Shown here piece by piece: positions 47,796-59,462 of a DNA stretch of 64,000 bases. Under the pieces are notes generated by a model. It was not told the DNA's origin. It saw only the letters and a program-made list of their open reading frames with translations, and searched no databases. The position numbers were made by a program, and so were the translations under genes. This stretch comes from Toxonevra muliebris (taxonomy: Eukaryota > Arthropoda > Insecta > Diptera > Pallopteridae), in assembly GCA_963691655.1 (NCBI GenBank), contig OY829329.1:52491279-52555278 (forward strand), read 5' to 3'. How positions within the stretch are numbered: position 1 is the stretch's first letter; each line of letters begins with the position of its first letter.

Positions 47796-48932
47796 TTATA
47801 ATAGTAATGGACGATATTTGATATTAATTTAGGTTCTACTTCCTTTTGCAGAAGATATTGAGGAAAGAACCAAACCCCGATAATAGAAAAAAAGCGACAT
47901 TACATTCAAACTTACGGAGGGCTTAAAGGCTTTCCAAAAAATCTATAAGCAAATGCATGAAGATGCTATTGGATTTTTGTAAAATTTAATTTTTTGATTT
48001 TAGACTTTCTTCTCATCTCTATAGCTTTGAAAAGAAAAAATTGAAGAAAACATGCAGTCCCTGATAATACAAAACATCAACGTTTCACATAAGACCAAAT
48101 TTTTAATTTCTGGTATCCGGAGCAAAAGCATAAAGTTAAAATGGCCATAAAACGTTTTTTTTTCTGAGTTACGATGCAATTTACTTATAAAACCTGTGTA
48201 ATTCATCAGCGCATCCAGTCTACTAAGTAATTACCTACCTACACTTAAATAAATTTAATTCATTAAAAATTAAAAGGTATCATAGAAGCAAAAAAACAAA
48301 TCACTAGAAATCAAAGGACGATGGCGACTCCTTTGTTTTACAACTTCACCGAAATGTAAGGAAAAATAAATAAGTATGTAAGTTAGTAGGTTGAATTATC
48401 ACCTTATAAAACTGGGAATTATTTTTAGTAACTCATGTGGGTTATACAGAGATGATAAGGAATCTGTAAAGTGTATTTTAGGACAATGCCCTGCACTTAT
48501 GCATACTCGAAAAAAGCATATGAAAGACTATAAAAATACCAGATATCAATCTGAACTCCATAGAATTATGATCAGTATCTAAAATTAGGTCCATGAAGGG
48601 AAAGACTTTATAGGTCACAGTGTACTCCTCAACAATAAAAATAATTAAACTTGATATTAAAATTTTGAGATAATATCACAATAACAACATACATATCGCA
48701 CTAGGTAAATTTAGACCAGACGAAATGATTTATATAATTTCAAAATATTTGTTAGAATTTGCTTAAAAAAAATATATAAATAACCGGATATTTACGAGTG
48801 CATATCTCAATATCTATACAATTTTTTGTATAAATTTCATTTTTATTCGTCAACATTTTACTTGGTCAAAGTCTCTAACAAAGTTACCCAACAATTTCCT
48901 TTATGTTTACCAAAAAAATGTATGCTTTACAT
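47796..48932. other. Intergenic stretch, no gene seen
   Basis: AT-rich sequence without recognisable coding or repeat structure. Frames of 60-68 codons (48000-48206, 48391-48582) are unrecognised. Confidence 0.55.
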
Positions 48933-49903
48933 CAAGGCCGTATTTAGGGGGAGGGTTTTGGGGGTTCTGACCCCCCCCCCCCCCCCGAAATGTGGAAACC
49001 TTATTCTAATTTTTGAGATTAATTGCCAATGGATGGAAAAAAAGTCAAAATAAAATCTATTTAACGATATTTTTTACTTCCATTGGTTTTTCTAAAAAGT
49101 CAAATATAAAAAATAAATTTGAAATCTTAGTTACACTATGCGATCAAATCCGATTTGTTTTCTTCGACATGAGGTTTGACTACGGATTCAAAAAGAGAAG
49201 GTGATACTGAGCACTCCTGCATGCATAGTTTTTCTGGGTCAGTAACTGTTTTTGATTTAAGGTTTCGTCCTGAATCAGTTTGAAAAGTTTAAAAATTAAT
49301 GATTGAACCCCATTTTTTTCCTTAAACGTGACGTAATGGGAAGTTTTTGACCTCAGATTCGTGTTCAACGTGAAAAATTCTTTCGCAAAAACTCCATCTT
49401 ATTAGCAAAATCCATCTTAAAATTAATTTTTCAACGCATTATTGCTCAGAGCACCACAACTAGAATGATCTCTTTCAATGCTGTGACTTCACGAATTTAG
49501 GGATTATAAGCCAACCTCATCCGGGTTCCGTATTATTGATAATGGCTCAAATTCCCAATGATGATCATTTGAAAATAATTAGCCTCTTCAATTTTTGGTA
49601 ATTTTTTTAAGGTTGGGTACATCATCAGTAGTGGGAAAAAAATGCACTAGAATGCAAATTGAATAATATTTATTTGAAAAAATTAAATTTGATTATTCTG
49701 GGAATTTTTTGCCACTTTTTGCCATTTTTTTGAGGTTAAGATTACAAAAAAATCGGAAAATTTTTCCTAAAATTTTAATTTTATAGGGTCCATCAAATGC
49801 ATCATTGATTTAATTTATTGTATTTCAAAATCAGTTTGATAAAAATTATTTATGAATATTTTCTGAAAATCCCCCCCGAAAAAAATTTCTGGCTACGGCC
49901 CTG
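48933..49903. mobile_element. hAT-like non-autonomous element with 8-bp target duplication
   Basis: The left end CAAGGCCGTA and the right end in reverse complement, CAGGGCCGTA, are flanked by the perfect 8-bp repeat CTTTACAT at 48925-48932 and 49904-49911. The left side has a run of C at 48971-48986 and the right side carries CCCCCCC near 49871, near the subterminal region. There is no transposase in its 971 bp. The ends resemble widespread insect hAT elements. Confidence 0.85.
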
Positions 49904-51849
49904 CTTTACATATACATTTCCAAAACAGTTAGCTAAATTTTATTAAATATACTTTTTTATTATTAATATGTATTTATGATACATTGTAAACTGAATCATG
50001 CACGTCACTTTACTACATATCAACATATCATATTTCTAAGAATAACCACTAATACAGAAACAAAAAAATAACAATATTCAATACAAAGAAAAAAAAAATA
50101 CAAAAAAAAAGTGGACAGACGTGTTCAACAACTCTACCATACCATACCAAAATAAGAACAACAACTATCCAACACTACATACATACACGACTAACCGATA
50201 TTCATGTTCATTGATGCCGGTAAATACAAGTACACACATATAACCAAAGTGCTTAAATATGCGAATAAATGCTATTTAACGGTATTTCTTAAATTGAAAT
50301 TCACTTGCTCTCTCTCTCTCTCTCTTGCGGTCTATCTTTTGATTTATACGTTTATGTGGCATCAAAACAAGCGTTAGAAAACTAAGAAGCTGAAAAAAAT
50401 TACTTGAAATGCAGCAGCAACAATTACGGGTACAACAGCTACGAATACAACAACCATGACAATTGAAACCAGTTTCATATAAAATGCGTTCAGCATTCCG
50501 TTTAGATATCCATACAAAAATGTATAAGTAAATGTATACGCTTGTGTGTTCGTGTAGCTTACAATGTATTCTTGCCAATATTGGCAATAACGACCAAGGA
50601 ACCAAAACTTGAACTGAACAAATATTTGCAAAAGAAAAAATAAATCTTAAACCCAATAATCGCCTTGAATGAACTTCAAATGGTTTTGGGTTGTTAGCGT
50701 GAATGTGATACCATCACTAAAAAAAAAAACCAAAAACAAAAAAAAATTGAATCCGAAACTTAAATTTTATATGATATCTTCGCATGTGTTACGCTATTGG
50801 CAACTTAACAATATATTGCAGTTCTTTTTTGGATTTTTTTTTTTTTTTTTTTTTTGTATTTGCCAAGTTCATGGAAGTATGATTTCAGCACAACATATGT
50901 TTGTTTATTTTCCATGCCACTACATTTACCTTGTGCGTACGTATTAGTTTTGCAGCACATGTTACCACAAACAAACACAAAGAAATTAAAGGAAAAAAGT
51001 CTATAAAATATATGCTTAATACTTGTTCACCAGTTCTTTCCTCTCCCACTTTCTCTTTATATAAAATCCTTTCTTGAAGAGTTTGTAATTTGACAACTCA
51101 TCAAGTACCTAAAGTATAAACACATAAGTAAGAAAAAAATAATTAACTCTCCCTTTACCTTAATTTTGGAAGCAAAAAGGATTAGTCACTCCGCAATGAC
51201 GAAGGCATGGTGAAATCATTTGTAAGGTGATAGCAAGACTACAGCAATTTCATCCTGGCAAAAACAACATATCTTTGTAGTTGCTTCAGATACTATAAAA
51301 TGTCTAAATTAGCCTACAACAAAACAATAATAACATATCTTTGTTGTTACAGCCAAAATGGCGGCATGCAGAGAATGTCAAAATTGCAATCACTCCTCAT
51401 TGGCGACGGTATTCAAAAGAGAGAAATTCACAACTGCAACAGCACGCGGCATCTGCCAAATTTCAAAACAAAATGACAAATTTTTTATTTCATTATTTTT
51501 TCTGTTTTGTATTTCTGCTCTCACTTTTCGCTTTTTTTTGCGGCTATCAAATTAGCAATAAATTATAATTACATAATTAACTACAACTGCAAATGGAGGA
51601 GGTGGTGGAGCCGTGTATTTGTGAAATTGTGCAGTTTCATTAGAATCTGTCGCACTTTATGTGTTTAGAGCTTAACATTATTCCTTGTAAGAAAAAAATA
51701 ATTATCTCTCCCTTTAAATTGCAACAAAAAGCTCATGCAAGATTGATGAGAGTTTATTCTTATATATTTTTTAACTTTTGAAACTCTCTTGCTAATGCAT
51801 CTCTTTTTAGCATACGTCATTATACAAAATATGCAGGAGAGTTTAGTAT
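49904..51849. other. Intergenic stretch, no gene seen
   Basis: Contains a CT run at 50308-50325, poly-T at 50834-50855 and AT-rich filler. The minus-strand frames at 50276-50656 overlap the CT run and are low-complexity. Confidence 0.5.
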
Positions 51850-52103
51850 ATATCGCTCATTTACTAAAAGACTGTCATAAGTCAAAAAAACACGATTATT
51901 GAGTTAATGATGCAGAATTATTCATTATGTCACGCTTCATATTGTGTAAAAATTTCATATTAATGTCTTGTATATTCAGCGCGTGAGAACTATAAGATTT
52001 CTTCTTTTTTCTGCAAAGTGGGAGTCAATTAAAAACTTTAAATGCGTTTTCTGCAAAATCGCGTTTTTTGAGTTATGACAGTCTTTTAGTAAATGAGCGA
52101 TAT
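51850..52103. mobile_element. 254-bp MITE
   Basis: Ends ATATCGCTCATTTACTAAAA and its reverse complement are near-perfect over about 50 bases, continuing through GACTGTCATAA. There is no coding content. TA lies at both edges, which fits a Tc1/mariner-type MITE but is weak evidence in AT-rich sequence. Confidence 0.8.
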
Positions 52104-52361
52104 GTTGAGTAGTTCCATGGCGGAATGAAGAGGTCAATCATATTGAGACGGCTCTCTTTTCGGTACTCTCTCAAAACTCAAAAGCACAATTGGTTTGCAT
52201 TTAGACAGCCAGACTAGTCTCATGAAACATTTTGACATTCTTTTTTAAGTTTCATGCATTGATGCCCGCGATATTTTCTATCCCAGTCGTTTCTCTTCCC
52301 TACACTTATGACAATTTCATGCAACTAGTCTCACCGTCTGAATGCAGACTAATACAATTAA

Positions 52362-53942
52362 CCTCTCTGTTTTCCTAAGGAAAAATCACACTTGTGTTCC
52401 TAAGGTCACGAAATGACCTACTATGTATTTTTCATTTCTTTCAAAAGAAAATCGATCGTTTTCAATACATTTTTAAAAATAAATTAATTGAAAAAGAACT
52501 TTCAGGACTTAAATTTATATAATAATATAAAATAATAATAAAAAATATATTTTTTATACATTGAAGGACATAAGTCTTCGTACAGCATAAGAACCAAATA
52601 GTCTAAAGCAAAAATCAGGTTTGCAGTTTGACTATTTATTCTTAAAAAAAAGCAAGAAAACATTTATTTCGTGACAACATAATGGTAAATTCACAAGCAT
52701 TGCAAAAAATTAACATGACAAAAGTCTTCATTTACTACGAATTTATCGAAGGACCAGCTATTTAGTATTACCAAAAACATTATATGCTTCTTTCAATATT
52801 TAGTGGGTCTTCTTTGGGTGTCAATGTAGTCATCGTGATATTGAGGCAATCAAGTTTTGGGCTCTCTTTAGAAGCTTTTATGCTATTGAAGTCAATTTTT
52901 TATTCTTCCTTTAAAAATAAATAACCCATCTTTATGAAACTGCAAACCTAATTTTCCCTTTAGATTTTTATGGATCGTTGAATTGCTTCTCTTTTGTGCA
53001 TCATCTATCGAATCGCTGCGTTGCTCAGTTTTTTTCACAAACAAGACGAGCGATTCTCACCGATGACTGGGATCTTGGCTAACCTTGATTCATTCTAGCA
53101 TTCCATTGTAGCATAACTCACACGTGTACTTTTCAACTAGTTGGTCAATTGTATTAAGCCCAAATTTTGTTCAATTATAAAACTTGATAATTTTTGTCAA
53201 TTTTTTCATATGATTTTTAAGATTTATTTTATCGGGATGTAATCAAATCAAACCCGAACCATTTTATACATTTTCGGAATGTACTGAACAATTGTAATTC
53301 GGTCATTGAAAAATTGTCAACTGATAAACATTGGTAAGAGTCATAATTTGTCCTTACTACAACATACAGGTCGGTTGTAATATTCTGCCCCTGATACTCG
53401 CTTACCAGATCTAACACGAGTCTTTGCTGACCTTTGGTTTCGTTCTAGTGATAAACTTACGCATACTATTTTCCCAAATAAACATAAAAACTCAAGCAGA
53501 ACTTTTGCGAACGCCCGCAGCTTTCAATGTTTTTTTTTTCGAACTTACATACTTGGCATGCAGACCTTGAATGGGCATCTGCCTCTAATGAAATAAGCCG
53601 TTAATCTACGGTAATATTTTTACATGGAGAAAACAGTAGAGATAAATTATCCATCCACTTTTCATACAAATGCCAAACAGGAACAAGCTTGTCTGCCAAT
53701 TCTAGGGCGAGAACAAGCGAAAATTATGCTATGGTCACCAGATGACCTTAAGGTGTGTTTACGTAAGTTTTGATTTTGCCACTTATTTCAGAATGCAAAA
53801 AAGTTATTTTTCATATTTTCTTACGTGATAGATAATTATTAAAGATATCGTGGAAGGAAATGCCAGAATTCTGTTTACTTTAGAAAATATGGGCAATTAA
53901 AGCAAAAAAAGGTTACGAAATGACCTTAAGATAACAGAAGGG
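52362..53942 (-). mobile_element. Dead piggyBac-like element
   Basis: TTAA flanks both ends (52358-52361 and 53943-53946). The left end is CCTCTCTGTTTTCCTAAGG; the right end in reverse complement is CCCTTCTGTTATCTTAAGG. TTAA duplication with CC(C)-starting ends defines piggyBac. Coding remnants on the minus strand confirm the family. Confidence 0.75.
53229..53720 (-). pseudogene. piggyBac transposase remnants
   Basis: Minus-strand frames near 53600-53700 give VWHLYEKWMDNLSLLFSPC, then ITVD, and after frame breaks pieces that match the FRGRC-PF-MPSK block of piggyBac transposases (about 53570-53630). The 53229-53417 frame gives LDLVSEYQGQNITTDLYVVV, matching the family's 'G-NVT-DN-' block. 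There are several stops and frame changes; it cannot encode an enzyme. Confidence 0.65.
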
Positions 53943-53946
53943 TTAA

Positions 53947-54999
53947 TAAATCAGTCAAACTAGTAGAGCTTTTCTGAACTCTACCTGGACCCAAGTAAAA
54001 AACTAGAAATTGTAATTTCGCTTGGTAACAATCAGACAAACTTATACGACCAACTATAAATTCCATGACAAAAATTCTTCATCTTTTTTTATCGAAAAAC
54101 CAGTTTTGTTTGCTTTTGATTAAAAAATAAATTTACGTTTTTTTTTATATAGAACATACATACTTACATATATTTGTATGTTTATTTATTATTTGCTTAT
54201 TCACACTTTTGGTATTTTCTGATACAAGATTTGAAGTAGGTATTTATATATTTTGCAATATTTATATTTAAGTTAAGCACTTGAATCAATTTTTAACATT
54301 TTTATTATTTATTGGGCAGATATAGAATTATTAATTCATTTAATATAGTTTAGTTTGGTTTTCTATTGTATATGTGCTTAAAATTGTTTGAATTATACAC
54401 ACGCTCGCTCACACTTTGCTCATACTGTGCCAGACAATAAAAAAGTTTTTTTTTTTTGTTATTATATCTTAATTGATTTAAAATAATCAATTATCTTTTA
54501 TTTTCAACAACAGTTGACAATTTATGAAATAAAACTTTTCATTTTTTTGTAACAATATTAAAAATTTATAGTATAGCGTTATTGTTTGCTTTGAACAAAA
54601 AATGCTCGGACCACCGTTCTCACATTTTGTACATCGTTTCATTAAATAAACTTTATTATGGTTTCATATTGTCATTACGTTTTTTTTTGTTTTGCCTTCG
54701 AGAATTTATTTGTATGTTTAATGTAGCGATTTGATGTCCAATATCTAATTTGACAACATTACGCCATTGCCGGCAGTAGTTAAATTTTATAAACCACATT
54801 ATTATTAATTGTTTATTATTTATTTATAGTAATTATGAATGACGGGACACATTTCTGAGGTGTAACTTTCAAATTATTTATTATTAAACAAATTTGAATT
54901 TAAAAATAATTGTTTGTTTATTTTTTATCGTTACCTCAAAATATACTATTATTATAAAAAAAAAAAAACTAATTGTACAACTAAATATTTTATGGACAC
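53947..54999. other. Intergenic stretch, no gene seen
   Basis: AT-rich, with poly-T runs. No supported gene or element. Confidence 0.5.
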
Positions 55000-55082
55000 T
55001 AGTGTCCGACCGAATATTTGGCCTAAAATCCATCTTCGGCTACGGCTTCGGCTTCCGAAGATTACAATCATTTCATTTTATA

Positions 55083-56035
55083 ATAAACTAGCTGACCCGG
55101 CAGACGTTGTTCTGCTCTTTCTACCAAGAAGCGGGAAAATTGAAGTTTATTTCAATGAAGAAGAATGAAGTTTCTTGATGTTTAAAATTGAACATTGGTG
55201 ATGACAATTCAAGCTTAAAGGATGTACATTGAATTTGGTAAACATCAAAATTGGCATTTGTAAAACTATTTAATTTGCAGAAGAATATCAAAGACCGTTC
55301 TAGAAGTTATATCTAAAAGTAGTAGAAATAATAGTAGAAAAAGGAATGGAAAAAGTAGTAGACAATAGCAGAAAAAATGAAGAAAATAGTAATAGGAAAA
55401 AGAATAGAAAACAGTATTACAAATTAATTGTAAAGAAGTAGTAAAAAGGTAGCAGGAAAAGTAGTAGAAAAATAGTTAAACATAGTAGTACAAAAATTGT
55501 AAAAATGAAGTAGAAAGAGTGGTAGAAATAATAGTAAAAAATAGTAGTAGAAAATTTTTTAAAAAAGTAGTAAAAAATAGTATTGAAAAATATTAGAAAG
55601 TAGTAGTAGAAAATAAGAAAAAATGTATTAAAAAGTAGTAGAAAAAAAGTACTAAAATAGTAGTAGAAAATATTGGTTGAAAAAGTAGTAGAAAATAAGA
55701 AAATTGCAGAAAAAAAGAAGTTTAAAAGTAGTGGAAAATAGTAGTAGAGCTAGTAGTAGTAATAGCAGTAGAAATAAAAGTGAAGCATGGTGTCACACCC
55801 ACTAATCCAACTAATCCAATTTCTGTACTGTGCTATAAATGGTTCTTGAGATATACCCAAAAAACTATTAGGATTGTATGAAAGGTGACACGCCTACTTT
55901 TCTAAATGCCATTATGAATAGCTATGTTTCTTCCTCCCGCCTAAAAAAATATATTCTGGAAATATAACTTCAATCGGTTCAGTCGTTCAGAAGTTACACG
56001 ATGTCATACACACAAAACTCTAGGATTATATATAT
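55083..56035. repeat. Dispersed insect repeat of the CTAGCTGACCCGGC type
   Basis: Begins AAACTAGCTGACCCGGCAGA and ends with the phrase TCAGTCGTTCAGAAGTTACA followed by 'taggattatatatat'. These two phrases bracket a repeat class that I recall as common in insect genomes; its class (SINE, LINE tail or Helitron) I cannot settle. It is nested in the element at 55000-56546 and contains a minisatellite. Confidence 0.5.
55315..55780 (+). repeat. Degenerate AGTAGTAGAAAAT minisatellite
   Basis: About 460 bases of irregular 'agtagtagaaaata' units with variable length. All of it lies within the nested repeat at 55083-56035. Confidence 0.8.
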
Positions 56036-56546
56036 GGCCAATTTTTTGGTCTTTAACGTACGACTGGTACGCGAATATGTCGAAAATATCCCATGAAACC
56101 AAATTTTTTTTACATTGACATGACAATAGACCTCAAGGCCTACATTTCATGCGAACATACTTTTTTTTAAACTTTTGTCGTTTCAAAGATATAGCCGTTC
56201 TTTAACGTTACATTTTTTTACCGTCTGAACCAGGATCATTGTGATATCTCTCATAGTTGTTTATTTAATGACAAAAATCTAGTATTTGTTTTAAAAACCA
56301 AACAGATAGATAGGTATTTCATTTGACATTTTTTTATATAAAAATTCAAACTTTCAATGACTTAACTAAAAGAACATACTATAAAACTAAACCAAAAATT
56401 TAAATTTCAATATTTTTACTTAATTCTGGTTTCGGCTGTAAGCACAGGTCTATCGGTCTTCGGTCTTCCGCTTCGGTCGAAGGTTAGAGATATGGCCGAA
56501 GTTCGGCTTTGGCTACGGCCAAAAAATCACCTTCGGTCGGACACTA

Positions 56547-58339
56547 TTGAAATGTGAATGTTTTAACGAGTGAATGATAATAAGAGGTTTATTGTACTTT
56601 CTAAATGTTGACGACGAGCGATGTCGGTGTTCAATTTCGTAATTCAAGAAATATGATTCAGCTCTATTCAATTTTAACTACATCGACCATTTTAATAGAA
56701 TTGTCTAAACCATCAATGTATGAGTCCATTTTCTTGAAATTTATTTCAATTTTACTCAAGATATTTATTGGTAAAAACAAACCAGTCCAGACCGTCAATA
56801 TCAGAATCTTTATTTACTTTAAAGAACTGAGCTAGCGATTTCATTAGGAAGCTTTTATTTAATTTATTAGAACGGGAAAACCAATATTAATTATTCCCTT
56901 GGCCGGTTCTAAGTCCAACGAATCATGTGCTTTTGCTTGGTGAAAGTAGGGTTAAGAAACTAGATTCCAATGCTTGAAGTTTTCGTTTCTGTAAGGTAAT
57001 GAAATGGCGCAGAAAATATTCTACCGGATTATTGATGAATTTTTGTATGGTTTTTCTAGTTTTCCGTGTCTTCTACCGATTTATTCAACAGAACGGTTAA
57101 TGTGTGAGCTCATTTTCGTACTTTGAGGATCTGTGTATATCTGTATTTATATGTAAAAAAAACCTGAGACCTAAATTTAAGAAATTTATTATTTAGTTCC
57201 ACCAACAAATTTCTCTAGGTCATAACAGATTAATCAAGGTCTGAATTCATCATTGTATATTTAGTACTTGAGTCAAGAATAACTGGTTGTTGAACTGGAT
57301 AATACTTACCTATACTAAATAAAATTTAGTAGAAAAATTGGGTATGTAAAATTGTAAAATTAATTGTCATTATCTTTGAGTATTGAGCGCAATCTTTGAA
57401 CTCAAGAAATTAAAGATGATGGAGCCAAGGAATACTAGTTGTACATATTTCAAAAAAAAGGCAATATTCAATTCTTTATGAAAAAAGTTGTTCTGATTTC
57501 CTTTCTTTCATCAGAGACATAAGCAATAACTGTCACAAGGAGTGACTAGAAAACAAGGGATACTAATTAGACACACATATACCAAAAATAGTCAATCTTG
57601 AACTCCCAATCGAATGAGGTGACTTTAATTTCACCCATTCCTCAAAAACTTAGGCCAGAATTGACGCGAGGAATCACGAGAGATCTAGCCAAGGGACTAG
57701 ATATACTAGTTATACATATATATGCCCAAAATAGTCGATTTTCCACTGCCAATCAAAAAAATAACACTGATTTCGATTCCGGTTAATATATTAAAAATAA
57801 AAATCCACATTTTAACATTTATCACTTTTGAAATTTTAAATAAAGCAACAATGCTATAATAATTAGTTTCAAAATTCTACAATTACTAGATGCAGCAATT
57901 TTAAACTAACATTGTAATGAAAATGTTGAATAAAAATGATTGCTATTAGATAAACAAAACAGAAAATTTTAATATGTAAAATGAAGACTCATAGTTCAAA
58001 TAGCTAATAAAATTAATGAAACTAATTGATTTTCACTTTACCCATATGTGGTCATTTTGTATTTTACGTACTTTACTTAATTTTAACTTCATGAAATATC
58101 ATTTTGTATATTCGCATGTACATCCATAATTACTGGATGTATAGATGTCTATCTAGAATATAATTATTGTCAATTAAGTAATAAAAATGTTTTCACTCAC
58201 AATTTGCTACATTATTATTTTTAAATTATGTATATTTTTAACATTATTAATATTGTATTAAATTAAATTAGCCTGACAAATATTTTTTATTGAGTTACAC
58301 AATTACGCGGGCATATACATATATAAAACCATACAAATA
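56547..58339. other. Intergenic stretch, no gene seen
   Basis: AT-rich sequence. Two plus-strand frames of 62-76 codons (56605-56835, 57598-57786) show no recognisable features. Confidence 0.5.
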
Positions 58340-59462
58340 CAGTACTTTCCGCTTAAGGCGAATTTCAGGGGACCAAGAAAAATAAAAGTGTTAATTGTTG
58401 TCAAAACAAAATGTTTTAGACTTCTGATTTTAGAACTAATTTGACGGTATATATAATTTATAATTTCAATTCATAGTTCATTGTAAACTATGACCATTTT
58501 AAATTCTAAAGTGGTTTATTACAGTATTACAGTAAAAAATTCGCTTATTTTCACTTATATAGAATCTAGTTAAGGAGTCTTTCTACCTAAAAATTTTTGA
58601 AGTGAAACTTCTTTTCTCTTGTCCTAGAGTAAAACCAAACGGATGTGATGTCGCGCGTAAGTTTGCAATGCGCCATAATTTTGTCGAGCAATGTGCATGA
58701 GGGGCTAAATATCAATATTCCGTAACTGAATTCACGAGCAAACTATATAATAAACGATTCATAAATAGTTTAAATTTAATATAACATATTAATTACACAC
58801 ACACGCCTATGGCAGAAAGAACAATGTGTAGCGTCGCCATCTTAAAGTTTATGGCAGTTTTACATTTCACACACAGATGGCGCAAATGTCCAAGGAATTA
58901 CATGAAGATGTCGCACACAAAAAAGAGTTCGCTACAATTGTCATCGACATTACTGGTACAGAGTTGCAATTTTTGTTTTAGAATTAATCCCAAAAAAAAA
59001 ATTGGTTGTGTATTAACGAACACAAGGCAGAAGTGAAATTTCTTGTGAACTAAACGAAACTCAAGCAAATGAAATTAAAAAACACAAGCAAATGAAGTAA
59101 AAAATTTAGCGATTGAAAAATTTAATTTGCTTGTTATTTGCTTCTTCTGCCTTGTGTTCGTTAATACACAATTTAGTTTTTCTTTAAACTTTTCTCTGTA
59201 TATAAAGAAAAAAGATTTTAAAATTTGGTAGACATATTTACTAAGGTTTAAAATACATAAAACTTTTTCTTTTTATTTTGTACAGGGCCATAAAACTTTT
59301 TTGAAAAATCCACCAAAAATCGGTGGTTTGATTTTGAAAATTTTTAGGGAGAAAGACCATTTAACTAGATCCGATATAAGACAAAAAAAATGTATGGTAT
59401 TTGATTCGGTGTAACCAAAAGTTCGTTTTAAGCGGGAACTACGTTATACGCGAAAAGTACTG
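58340..59462. mobile_element. pogo-like non-autonomous element
   Basis: The left end CAGTACTTTCCGCTTAAG and the right end in reverse complement, CAGTACTTTTCGCGTATAAC, are flanked by TA on both sides (58338-58339, 59463-59464). CAGT-plus-CGCTTA termini with TA duplication resemble pogo/Tigger elements. There is no transposase frame. A smaller MITE is nested in it at 59006-59171. Confidence 0.65.
59006..59171. mobile_element. 166-bp MITE nested in the pogo-like element
   Basis: TTGTGTATTAACGAACACAA at the left is repeated inverted at the right end, and the match continues through GGCAGAAG. The centre has a short repeat of AAGCAAATGAA. There is no coding content. Confidence 0.75.

Larger units (their letters stand above)
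55000..56546. mobile_element. hAT-like element with nested repeat
   Basis: The ends TAGTGTCCGACCGAA are inverted repeats (right copy TTCGGTCGGACACTA). The subterminal zones on both sides carry 'ggctacggcttcgg'-like repeats (55036-55060 and 56450-56520). No target duplication is evident, so the superfamily is a guess from the ends. An unrelated repeat is inserted inside it. Confidence 0.6.
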
